A stretch of 64,000 nt of DNA. It comes from Pseudomonadota bacterium. Its GTDB lineage: Bacteria > Pseudomonadota > Gammaproteobacteria > Burkholderiales > Thiobacillaceae. The notes under the pieces were generated by a model that did not search any database, was not told the origin of the DNA, and saw nothing but the letters and a program-made list of their open reading frames with translations. The stretch is from contig JAKADY010000003.1 in assembly GCA_021826065.1 (NCBI GenBank), forward strand, positions 1-64,000. The letters are read 5' to 3'. Both the position numbers and the translations under genes were made by a program. Shown here piece by piece: positions 24,864 to 32,541 of this stretch (the stretch's first letter is position 1; every line of letters starts with the position of its first letter).

Positions 24864-27800
24864 TTAGTCGGGTAAAAGTTCCAGCAAGGTCGCATCGGCG
24901 AAGATGAGCGCCGCGCGCAGGCGGCGGCCGGGATAGAGCTGGCCCATGGCGGCACGGTAGGCGGCGAGTTGGTCGCGGTAGGGTTCGGCCCGGCGTTCGG
25001 GGTCGGCCTCGCCCATGCCCCCGGTCTTGTAGTCGAGCACCCAGACCTCGTCGCCGAAATCGACCAGGCGGTCGATGCGCCGCAGCTGACCGTCGGCGTC
25101 GACGAAGGCGAGCTCGTCGTGCGCGGCGCGATACTGCGCCGGGTCGAAGAAGCGGCGCAGTCCTGGCGCCGTGAGCAGGGCTCGGGCGCGGGTGCGGACC
25201 TCGGCGAAGTCGGCCGGGCCGAGGGCGAGGTCCCGGGCGATGGCGGTCTCGTCCCAGCCGCGGCAGGCGAGCTCCAGATAGCGGTGGATGGCGACCCCCT
25301 GCTGCGCTGCCGGGCTGGCCGGCTCGCGCCAGTTGCCCAGCGGCGGGGGGCTGGGCCGCGCCCCGACCGCGGTCGCCGGCGGCGTGCTAGGCGTGGCCGC
25401 GACCCAGGACATCGCCGGCAGATAGTCCAGCGAGACGTGTTCCAGGGCCGTGGCGGCGCGGCCGAGCCAGCTCTCCGGCTTAGCGTTGTCCAAGCCGCTG
25501 ATGAAGAGCGCCTGGCGCGCGCGTGTCATGGCCACATAGAGCAGGTTGAGCCGCTCGCGCGCCTCCAGCGCCTGTTCCTGCGCGAACAGGCCCTCCCGCG
25601 CCTGGCCGCGCCAGTCCTTGCGGCCGTAGACCGAGAAGTGCGCCGGGCGTGCCTCGGCGGCCGGCCAGTCGAGCAACACCCCGTAGCTGTCCTGGTCACG
25701 CCCGGGGTCGTCGGCCTTGATCAGGAAGACCACCGGCGCCTCCAGGCCCTTGGCGGCGTGTATGGTCATCAGCCGCACGGCGTCCGCCCCGGTGGCCGGG
25801 GGTTCGTCCGGCGCCTCGTCGCCGGCCTGATCGCGCAGGGCGGTGAGTTCGTCGAGAAAGCGCGGCAGGCTGGGGTAGCGCCCGCCGGAAAAGCTGAGCG
25901 AGAGCGCGAGCAGGCCGCGCAGGTTGGCCAGCACGCCGGCGCGCAGGTGCGTCGGGGCCGCGGCGGCATAGCGCGCCTCCACATCGCCCTCGTGGAAGAT
26001 GCGGTCGAGCAGATCGTGCGCCGGCACGCGGCCCGCCAGGGCGAGCCAGCCGGCCAGACGCCCGGCGGCATGGCGCACGTGCGCGGGGGCGCCGGGCTCG
26101 CTCGCCCAGGCCGCAAGCCGGCTGTGCCAGTCCGTCTCGGGACGTGCGCTGAGGGCGAGCAGATCGCTGTCGTCCCAGGCGAAGAGGGGTGAGCGCAAGA
26201 CCTGCGCCAGGGCGAGGTCGTCGCCTGGCCGGGTGAGCCAGGTGAGCAGGGCGATCAGGTCGGCGGCCTCCAGGGTGTCGAGCAGCCCGCCGCGACGGGC
26301 GCCGATGTAAGGGATGTCCGCGGCCTTGAAGGCCTGCTCGAAGGCCTCCAGGCCGGTTCGGCTGGCGGTGAGCACCAGGATGTCACCGTAGCGGGCCGGC
26401 CGCTCGCCGTCGTCGGCGCGGACCAAGAGCCGCCCCACCAGCGCGCGGATGCGCTCGGCCACGGCCTGTGCCTCGGTCTGTCGGGCCTCGGGGTCGGCCG
26501 GGGGGGGCTCGGTCAGGGGGTCGCGCAGACCCTCGCACGGCGGGCTCTCCGCATGGGCACGGGGCACGCGGATGACCTCGCACAGGCCGGGCAGATCGGA
26601 CGCATGGGCGGTGTGGGGGTGGAAGCCGGGATATTCGGGTCGGTCGCTGAAGACGGCATTGACCCAGGCTGCCACCCGCGGCGCCAGGCGGCGGGTGGTG
26701 TCGTTGGGCAGGACCAAGGCCCCCCAGGTCTGCTCGAGCCAGGCGGCCGCCTCGGCGAACAGGCGCGGCTCGGCGCGGCGGAAGCGGTAGATGGACTGCT
26801 TGGGATCGCCGACCAGGAACAAGGTCGGCCGCTCGCCCTCCAGGCCATAGGCGTCCAGCCAGGCGCGCAGGCACTGCCACTGCAGCGGGTTGGTGTCCTG
26901 GAACTCGTCCAGCAGGATGTGCCGCCAGCGGCTGTCCAGCCGGGCGAGCAGGGCCGGCCCCGCCTCTTCGTCGCGCAGGAGCTGCCAGGCGCCCCATTCG
27001 GCATCGGTGAAATCGAGCTGGTCGCGTCCCGCCTTGAGCCGCTGGTAGTGTTCGAGCAAGCCCACGCCGACCGTGAGCGTCCAGCGGTTGAGCCGCAGGG
27101 CGCGCTGCTCCGCCAACCGCGTCTGCGTGGCCTGCACCCGGGCGGCCAGGCGGGCGTGCAGGTCGAGGAAGGCAGCGGCGGCCTCGCCCAGCCGCTGGCG
27201 CAGGGTCGGGCCGTCATTCGAGACGCGCGGGCTGCCCGCCTGGGTCAGAAACACCTGCACGAGGCGCGGCCAGAGTGTGGCCCCAGCCACTGCGTCGGGC
27301 CCCTGTACGTCCTTTAGCCGTGCGACGACCTCGGCCAACGCCTCCGCCAGATGTCCGTCGCGCTGGTTGCCCGCCAGCTTGCGCGCGAGCAGCGGCTGAT
27401 AGGCGATGAGGTCATGCACGAAGCCGGCGTCGTTGAGCACGCCGCCGAGGATGTCCTCGTCCTCGGAGACACCGGACAGCCCGCGCAAGGCAGCTATCGC
27501 CGCCTCTATGGGCTCTGGTCGACCTTCCGCCCAGGCCCACCACTCGGCGCGGCGGCTGACAAAGGCGTAGAGCAGCTCCCGCACGCTGGACAGGGGGAAC
27601 TCCGCCAGCAGGGCGAGCAGTGCCTGTGCCTCGGCCGAGTCGGGCCGTGCACCGAGCGATTCGGCGTAGGTGAGCCAGGCCTCGCGCAGGAGCAGGACGC
27701 TGTCCTCCACCAGCTGGTTGGGACCGCGGGCCGGCAGCGGCGCGCGCGCGAGCAGGTGCAGGAACCAGCCGTGGAAGGTGGTGATCATGGGCCCGGGCGT

Positions 27801-28169
27801 GCTCAGCAACACCCGTTCGAACAGACCGCGCGCGATCGGCAGGGCGTCGTGTGCGGCGGCGGGCGTGAGACCGCGCTGGGTGAGGAAATCGATCGCCTCG
27901 TCCTCGGGCTTCAGGGCCAGGTCCTCCAGCCAGCGATAGAGCCGCTCGCGCATCTCCTCCGCCGCCTTGCGCGTGAAGGTGATGGCGAGCAGCTCGGAGG
28001 GCTTCGCCCCGGCGATGAGTAGCCGGATCATGCGCGAGACCAAAAGCCAGGTCTTGCCGCTGCCGGCACAGGCTTCGACCACGGCGCTGCGCATCGGGTC
28101 CAAGGCTTCGGTCAGCCGGGCCGCAGCGCCGGAGGGCAGTGGTGAGGCTATAGTTGGGACGGAATTCAC
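24864..28169 (-). CDS. addA: AddA/RecB-like UvrD helicase-exonuclease
   Basis: Superfamily 1A helicase with C-terminal RecB-type nuclease, 1101 residues, for end processing in recombinational repair. Walker A is EACAGSGKTWLLVSRM (about residues 33-48); LLAITFTRKAAEEMRERL, the Walker B DEFQDTNPLQWQ, LVGDPKQSIYRFRRAE and VMTIHAAKGLEAPVVFL-type motif VI region follow. The nuclease motif is IDRLVDFGDEVWVLDYKTGG near residue 1045. The start is a GTG. Its usual partner addB, which in betaproteobacteria typically lies directly upstream, is not present in this window. Confidence 0.9.
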   Translation of the reverse strand: MNSVPTIASPLPSGAAARLTEALDPMRSAVVEACAGSGKTWLLVSRMIRLLIAGAKPSELLAITFTRKAAEEMRERLYRWLEDLALKPEDEAIDFLTQRGLTPAAAHDALPIARGLFERVLLSTPGPMITTFHGWFLHLLARAPLPARGPNQLVEDSVLLLREAWLTYAESLGARPDSAEAQALLALLAEFPLSSVRELLYAFVSRRAEWWAWAEGRPEPIEAAIAALRGLSGVSEDEDILGGVLNDAGFVHDLIAYQPLLARKLAGNQRDGHLAEALAEVVARLKDVQGPDAVAGATLWPRLVQVFLTQAGSPRVSNDGPTLRQRLGEAAAAFLDLHARLAARVQATQTRLAEQRALRLNRWTLTVGVGLLEHYQRLKAGRDQLDFTDAEWGAWQLLRDEEAGPALLARLDSRWRHILLDEFQDTNPLQWQCLRAWLDAYGLEGERPTLFLVGDPKQSIYRFRRAEPRLFAEAAAWLEQTWGALVLPNDTTRRLAPRVAAWVNAVFSDRPEYPGFHPHTAHASDLPGLCEVIRVPRAHAESPPCEGLRDPLTEPPPADPEARQTEAQAVAERIRALVGRLLVRADDGERPARYGDILVLTASRTGLEAFEQAFKAADIPYIGARRGGLLDTLEAADLIALLTWLTRPGDDLALAQVLRSPLFAWDDSDLLALSARPETDWHSRLAAWASEPGAPAHVRHAAGRLAGWLALAGRVPAHDLLDRIFHEGDVEARYAAAAPTHLRAGVLANLRGLLALSLSFSGGRYPSLPRFLDELTALRDQAGDEAPDEPPATGADAVRLMTIHAAKGLEAPVVFLIKADDPGRDQDSYGVLLDWPAAEARPAHFSVYGRKDWRGQAREGLFAQEQALEARERLNLLYVAMTRARQALFISGLDNAKPESWLGRAATALEHVSLDYLPAMSWVAATPSTPPATAVGARPSPPPLGNWREPASPAAQQGVAIHRYLELACRGWDETAIARDLALGPADFAEVRTRARALLTAPGLRRFFDPAQYRAAHDELAFVDADGQLRRIDRLVDFGDEVWVLDYKTGGMGEADPERRAEPYRDQLAAYRAAMGQLYPGRRLRAALIFADATLLELLPD

Positions 28170-28537
28170 ACAGCGGGATCGGTAGGGGCGAGCTTTATCG
28201 TGCCGGACCTAGGCAGCAAGCCAGGCCCTGTGTCGGCTGAAGGTTAACGCACTCTGCCCTCGCGTGTACGCATCTGCAACTGGCGCAGGCGTCGAAGTGT
28301 CGGGCGTTGTGGACCAGGGGTGAGGACGGTGTGCGCTGTCATGAAGCGAGCATTCTTGCGACGCCCGACCACCGCATGCAGCAGATCAGCCTGTCTCGGC
28401 CGGGACGCTGACAGTGTGGGTAGCCGTTAGCGAACAAAGGGGTGCAGCCTTCGTGACTACTCCGGAACGCCGTGGTTCCCGGTAAGGGAGGCTGATGCGC
28501 CGGCTTGAGCGCCTGCTCGTGTGCTCACCCTGCACTA
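28170..28537. other. gene-free 368-bp stretch between addA and the zinc island
   Basis: I see no convincing coding sequence, RNA gene or riboswitch here. Base composition is lower in G+C than the neighbours and the stretch contains stops in all frames. It may hold the addA promoter on the minus strand, and may be what is left of an insertion or of lost addB; nothing in it is recognisable enough to decide. Confidence 0.5.
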
Positions 28538-28554
28538 ATGCAACTGTGTTGCAT
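28538..28554. promoter_or_regulatory. 17-bp palindrome, candidate Zur operator, ahead of cobW-like gene
   Basis: ATGCAAC (28538-28544), spacer TGT, GTTGCAT (28548-28554): perfect 7-bp arms. The right arm contains TTGCAT, which with TAAACT (28571-28576) 16 bp later forms a plausible promoter, so the palindrome would cover the -35 box. The same palindrome with a different spacer occurs at 30415-30431. Confidence 0.65.
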
Positions 28555-28615
28555 ATTATGGTTATCGCTGTAAACTATCACGGCAAATTCTTGGCCTGCT
28601 TTTTCCCACGCCCCT

Positions 28616-29692
28616 GTGCTGACCGCCAGCCACCGCATCCCCGTCACCCTGCTCACCGGCTTTCTGGGCAGCGGCAAGACGACGCTGCTCAACCGCATCC
28701 TGCGCGAGCGCCCGCTCACCGCCGTGGTGATGAACGAGTTTGGCGAGGTCGCCCTCGACCACCAGTTGGTGGAGGGCGTCCAGGGCCCGCTCGCCCTACT
28801 TGGCGGCGGCTGTGTGTGTTGCCAGGTGCAGGGCGACCTGGCGCCGGCGCTGAAGAACTTGTGGATGGGGCGCGCCGGCGGACAGGTGCCGAGGTTCGAG
28901 CGCTTGGTCATCGAGACCACGGGTCTTGCCGACCCCGCCGCGGTGCTCGCCACCCTGGTGCAGGACCGCTGGCTTGCCCGTCATTACGACCTCGATGGCG
29001 TGGTGACCACGGTGGACGCCCAGTTGGGGGCGGACAGCATTGCCCGCCACCGCGAGGCCCAACGCCAGGCGGCGGTGGCCGACCGGCTGGTGGTGACCAA
29101 GACGGACCTGGTGCCGCAAGAGACGCTGGACGCCTTGCGGGAGACCTTGCGGCGGCTCAATCCTCAGGCCCCCATCGTCGCCGGCCGCACGGCAGACCTC
29201 GACATCGCCCCGCTCGTGAGCATCGGCGGCTGGCAGCCCAAGACCGACCCCGCCGCGGTGCGTGCCTGGCTGGCCGTGTCGCGGGCGGACGCCGCACCGT
29301 CGCGGCTGCTGTCCCGGCCGGTGGCCGCCCATAGCGAGCGCATCCGCAGCTTCAGCCTGCGTTTTGACGAGCCGCTGCACTGGGAGGGGCTGGAGGCCGC
29401 GCTGGGCATGCTGGTCGACTTCCGCGGGCCGCAGCTGCTGCGCATGAAGGCCATCGTCAACGTCGCCGGGCGCGAGCGGCCGGTGGTGCTGCACGGGGCA
29501 CAACACGTCTTCTACCCGCCGCAGGAGTTGCCGCGCTGGCCGGATGCCGATCGCGCCAGCCGCTTCGTGTTCATCACCGAGGGCATCGAGCCGGCGCTCA
29601 TCGACCGCATACTCAGGGAATTCAGCCAGGCGGCGCGCGACGGCCTGATCGAGCGGGTGCACAACGCGAGCGCCAAGACGCTCATGACTTGA
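28616..29692 (+). CDS. COG0523 (CobW/YeiR-like) metallochaperone GTPase
   Basis: G3E-family GTPase of 358 residues. P-loop [12 protein letters not shown] is at about 15-26, the metal-binding GGGCVCCQV (CxCC) at about 63-71, ETTGLADP at about 100-107, the G4 motif VVTKTDL at about 160-166, and a CobW_C domain covers about 240-350. Such proteins hand zinc or other metals to client enzymes, often under Zur control. GTG start 28616. The adjacent regulator and transporters make zinc the likely metal (inference). Confidence 0.9.
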   Translation: MLTASHRIPVTLLTGFLGSGKTTLLNRILRERPLTAVVMNEFGEVALDHQLVEGVQGPLALLGGGCVCCQVQGDLAPALKNLWMGRAGGQVPRFERLVIETTGLADPAAVLATLVQDRWLARHYDLDGVVTTVDAQLGADSIARHREAQRQAAVADRLVVTKTDLVPQETLDALRETLRRLNPQAPIVAGRTADLDIAPLVSIGGWQPKTDPAAVRAWLAVSRADAAPSRLLSRPVAAHSERIRSFSLRFDEPLHWEGLEAALGMLVDFRGPQLLRMKAIVNVAGRERPVVLHGAQHVFYPPQELPRWPDADRASRFVFITEGIEPALIDRILREFSQAARDGLIERVHNASAKTLMT

Positions 29693-29934
29693 GGAGAACG
29701 CCATGCAATTGCCAGAACGCCGCCGGCCACGAGCCGCCACAGCACTGCGCTGCCGTCGGCGCTGTCGAAGGCATGGCAGCCCACGTCCACCTGCGTGTCC
29801 TGGCCCCGTTGCGTGTGGCGCTGCTGCACGCGGCGGCGGGCGCACACAAATCACCACGCCTCGGTCTTGCCCGAGCGGTATTGTGGATTTTGAGGCCGAC
29901 TGGGAGCTGCCACGGACCCGAGCCGCGCACACCG
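29693..29934. other. 242-bp stretch between cobW-like gene and zur, possible gene remnant
   Basis: A ribosome-binding site GGAG stands eight bases before ATG 29703, but the frame that follows (to 29951) reads as Arg/Pro-rich sequence without protein character. On the minus strand a short high-GC3 hydrophobic segment (AVLWRLVAGGVLAIAW, about 29700-29750) looks more protein-like. I regard the stretch as an eroded gene or non-coding leader of zur, not a real CDS. Confidence 0.35.
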
Positions 29935-30381
29935 ATGTCACAGCGCAGTGACCCGGAAGACGACTTGCTCGCAATGGCTGAGCGCCATATCCGCGCGTAT
30001 GGCCGGGTGACGCCGGCGCGGGTGCGGGTGCTCGGACTGCTGCTGGCGGCCGAGAGCGCCCTGACCCACGCCGAGCTGGAGGCACGGCTGGCGGGCGTGG
30101 ACAGGGTCACCCTCTATCGCGTGCTGGAATGGCTGGTGCAACACGGCCTCGTCCACCGCATCGCCGGCGATGAGCGGGTGTGGCGCTTCAGTGCCACACC
30201 CGGCGCCGGCGTCCAACACGGTCACGAACATGCCCATTTCCATTGCGAAGGCTGCGGCCGCACCTACTGCCTGGACGCCTTGCGCCCGGTCTTTGCCCTC
30301 AGCCTGCCGGCCGGGTTCCGCTGCCGCGCAGCGGAGCTGACCTTGTACGGGCAGTGTCCGCGCTGCAATCAGCCGGCGTGA
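29935..30381 (+). CDS. zur: Fur-family zinc regulator (Zur-like)
   Basis: A 148-residue Fur-superfamily regulator. The winged helix includes GVDRVTLYRVLEWLVQHGLVHRI (about 50-72). Metal sites: the His-rich HGHEHAHFHCEGC (about 100-112) and paired CxxC motifs CEGC and CPRC for structural zinc. Assignment to Zur rather than Fur or PerR rests mainly on context: COG0523 GTPase upstream, zinc transporters downstream. The frame is open upstream of ATG 29935, but the domain begins here. Palindromes at 28538 and 30415 are its likely targets. Confidence 0.85.
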   Translation: MSQRSDPEDDLLAMAERHIRAYGRVTPARVRVLGLLLAAESALTHAELEARLAGVDRVTLYRVLEWLVQHGLVHRIAGDERVWRFSATPGAGVQHGHEHAHFHCEGCGRTYCLDALRPVFALSLPAGFRCRAAELTLYGQCPRCNQPA

Positions 30382-30414
30382 ACGGTCTCATGCGCAGGGA
30401 TGGGGCGGGACTAT

Positions 30415-30431
30415 ATGCAACATGGTTGCAT
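30415..30431. promoter_or_regulatory. 17-bp palindrome, second candidate Zur operator
   Basis: ATGCAAC (30415-30421), spacer ATG, GTTGCAT (30425-30431), identical arms to the site at 28538. TATATG just upstream (30412-30417) overlaps its left arm and could be a -10 box. The next start codon, of the chimeric gene, is 24 bp downstream; the whole transporter series follows on the same strand. Confidence 0.65.
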
Positions 30432-30454
30432 TTCGGTGGTGGCAGTGAACCGAC

Positions 30455-31261
30455 ATGACCCTGCTTGCCATCCTTACCGCCACCCTGCTCAGCGGCGTGG
30501 CCTCCGTGCTGCTGGCCGCCGGTTGTTCGCGCGCACGGGCGCTCGCCTTCAATGCCCTGTCCGGGCTGGGGTTGGTGTTGGGCGGCGTCGCCGGTTATCT
30601 GGTCCTGGGCGCGAGCCGCGAGGTCCTGCCCTGGGCGCCCACACTGGCGGCGGCGAGCTTCCTATATCTCGCGGTGGCCGATCGGCTGCCTGCGCTCAAC
30701 CGGCAGCGGGCGCCGGGCGATGCCGCCATCCAACTCACCACGCACGGGCGGGTGCCGCTCGACCGGGTGCTCGATACGGGCCTGTTCGATTTCGACCAGG
30801 CGGCGCAGGCCCCCGGCTGGCTCAAGGAGCTGCGCGGCGAACACGTGCCGGAGACCGAGGAGTACGGCATCGCCAGCTTCGTCTACCGCGCCCGCTGCCC
30901 TTTCCATCCGCGCCGTTTCTGGGACTGGATCCACACCGACTGGCCCGGCGTCATCCGCGCCAAGGGCTGGTTCTGGCTGGCCAGCCGCCCCGAGTGGGCC
31001 GGGGTCTGGTCGCTCGCCGGCAGCACCCGCGAGCACGGCGCCGCCGGCCTGTGGCCGGAGGGCGAGGATAGCGCCGGCCGCTTGCGTCGCGACGGCCGCC
31101 AGGAGATCGTCCTGATCGGCATCGGCATGAACGAGGATGAGCTGACGGCCTGCTTCGACGCCTGCCTGCTCGATGATGCCGAGATGGCCTTGGGCGAGGC
31201 CGGCTGGCGGCGCTTCGACGATCCGTTTCCGGCCTGGGGCCGCGGCGAGGCGGCGGTATGA
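30455..31261 (+). CDS. chimeric ORF: partial ZIP transporter joined to C-terminal half of ZigA-type GTPase
   Basis: A 268-residue frame made of parts of two zinc protein families. Residues 1-25 resemble ZIP helix 1; residues 26-85 resemble later ZIP helices (FNALSGLGLVLGG and FLYLAVADRLPALNRQ), so the segment that normally holds the HxxxE metal-binding helices is missing. From about residue 92 (HGRVPLDRVLDTG) to the end it matches the C-terminal half of ZigA/YciC GTPases (VPETEEYGIASFVYRAR, WPGVIRAKGWFWLA), with no P-loop or CxCC. It is uninterrupted and sits behind a Zur-type palindrome. It may be an expressed membrane-tethered CobW_C protein or a relic of two deletions. Confidence 0.7.
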   Translation: MTLLAILTATLLSGVASVLLAAGCSRARALAFNALSGLGLVLGGVAGYLVLGASREVLPWAPTLAAASFLYLAVADRLPALNRQRAPGDAAIQLTTHGRVPLDRVLDTGLFDFDQAAQAPGWLKELRGEHVPETEEYGIASFVYRARCPFHPRRFWDWIHTDWPGVIRAKGWFWLASRPEWAGVWSLAGSTREHGAAGLWPEGEDSAGRLRRDGRQEIVLIGIGMNEDELTACFDACLLDDAEMALGEAGWRRFDDPFPAWGRGEAAV

Positions 31262-31310
31262 CTTAGAATGGACGCCGCACGAAGCGGCGCATTATGTAAG
31301 GAGACTTCAC

Positions 31311-31829
31311 ATGCGTTTCCCGTTGGTCTTCCTTCTTGGCCTGGGCATCGGCCTGGCCCACGCCCCCTGCCCGGCGCACGCGCACGGCGCCCACCAGCAC
31401 GGCGTGGCGCAGCTGATGGTGGCGGTGGAGGGGCCGACGCTGACCCTCCGCCTGGAAAGCCCCTTGGACAATCTGCTCGGCTTCGAGCGTGCGCCGCGCA
31501 CCGAAAAAGAGCGCGCCGCCGCCGAGGCGCTGCTCGGACGGCTCAAGCGCGGCGAAGGGCTGTTCGCCCTGACACAGGCGGCGGAGTGCGCGTTGGCCTC
31601 GGCGACGGTGGACGCGCCGGTGCTGCAGGGGGGTAAGGCGGCGGCGGGGCATGCCGACCTTGCCGCGGAGTGGCGCTATTCCTGCCGCGCGCCGGATAAG
31701 CTTACGGGGCTGCGGGTGCTGTTGTTCAGGGACTATAAGCGTCTCACCCGCCTGGAGGCGGCCGTGGCCGGCCCGCGCGGTCAGCGTGCGGCGCGCCTGA
31801 GCGCGCGCGCGCCGGATCTCGCCTGGTAG
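31311..31829 (+). CDS. ZrgA-like DUF2796 periplasmic zinc protein
   Basis: A 172-residue exported protein with a signal peptide (residues 1-24) followed by a His-rich mature N-terminus, HAHGAHQHGVAQLMVAVEG, characteristic of DUF2796. ZrgA of Vibrio, the founding example known to me, is the periplasmic part of the ZrgABCDE zinc uptake system. ATG 31311 has AAGGAG eight bases before it. The ABC ATPase, permease and DUF3299 genes that follow complete a Zrg-like set. Confidence 0.82.
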   Translation: MRFPLVFLLGLGIGLAHAPCPAHAHGAHQHGVAQLMVAVEGPTLTLRLESPLDNLLGFERAPRTEKERAAAEALLGRLKRGEGLFALTQAAECALASATVDAPVLQGGKAAAGHADLAAEWRYSCRAPDKLTGLRVLLFRDYKRLTRLEAAVAGPRGQRAARLSARAPDLAW

Positions 31830-31833
31830 CGCC

Positions 31834-32541
31834 GTGTCCCTCGTCGAACTCACCGACCTCCGCTACGCCTGGCCACGGCAAAGGCCCTGTCTGGAGATCG
31901 GGCACTTCGCCCTGGCAGCGGGCGAGACGGTCTTCCTGCATGGTCCATCCGGGTCGGGCAAGAGCACCCTGCTCGCCCTCATCGCCGGGGTCAACGTCGC
32001 CGGTACGGGGCAGGTGCGGGTGCTGGGCGAGGACCTGGCACGGCTGTCCCCCAGCGGGCGCGACCGCTTCCGGGTGGACCACATCGGCATCGTCTTCCAG
32101 CAGTTCAACCTGCTGCCCTATCTCAGCGTCCTGGAGAACGTCCTGCTGCCCTGCCGCTTCTCTGCCCTGCGGCGGCAGCGGGCGCAGGCGGAGGGCGGCC
32201 GGCCCGAGGCGGCGGCCCGGAGGCTGCTGGCGGGGCTGGATCTGGCGCCCGAGCTGTGGGAGCGGCCGGCCAGCCGTCTTTCGGTGGGACAACAGCAGCG
32301 GGTGGCGCTCGCCCGGGCGCTCATCGGCCGTCCGGCGCTGATCCTGGCCGACGAGCCCACCTCGGCCCTGGATGCGGCGCGGCAGCGCGCCTTTCTCGAG
32401 CTGCTCACCGAGGAGTGCAAGCGCGCCGGCGCCGGGCTGCTCTTCGTCAGCCATGACCTGCGCCTGGCCGAACGCTTTGGCCGGGTGGAGGATTTGACCC
32501 GGCTCAATCGCGCCCAGGCGGAGGCGGCATGCGCGGCCTGA
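31834..32541 (+). CDS. ABC transporter ATP-binding protein of Zrg-like system
   Basis: LolD/MacB-type ATPase of 235 residues. Walker A GPSGSGKST (about 37-45), Q-loop FQQFNLLPYLSVLENVLLP, signature LSVGQQQRVALARAL, Walker B LILADEPTSALD and the switch His in FVSHDL are intact. GTG start four bases after the zrgA-like gene stop; its end overlaps the permease start by 13 bp, so the two are translationally coupled. The signature reads LSVGQ instead of LSGGQ. Confidence 0.9.
   Translation: MSLVELTDLRYAWPRQRPCLEIGHFALAAGETVFLHGPSGSGKSTLLALIAGVNVAGTGQVRVLGEDLARLSPSGRDRFRVDHIGIVFQQFNLLPYLSVLENVLLPCRFSALRRQRAQAEGGRPEAAARRLLAGLDLAPELWERPASRLSVGQQQRVALARALIGRPALILADEPTSALDAARQRAFLELLTEECKRAGAGLLFVSHDLRLAERFGRVEDLTRLNRAQAEAACAA

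Noticed and set aside
24864-28169. Reading the long helicase as RecB of RecBCD
   Set aside because: No recC or recD near, and size and motif order fit AddA-type proteins of betaproteobacteria better.
28170-28615. Possible cobalamin riboswitch ahead of the CobW-like gene
   Set aside because: I looked for a B12-box-like and GCCACTG-like sequence and saw neither; the gene is better explained by zinc and the palindrome.
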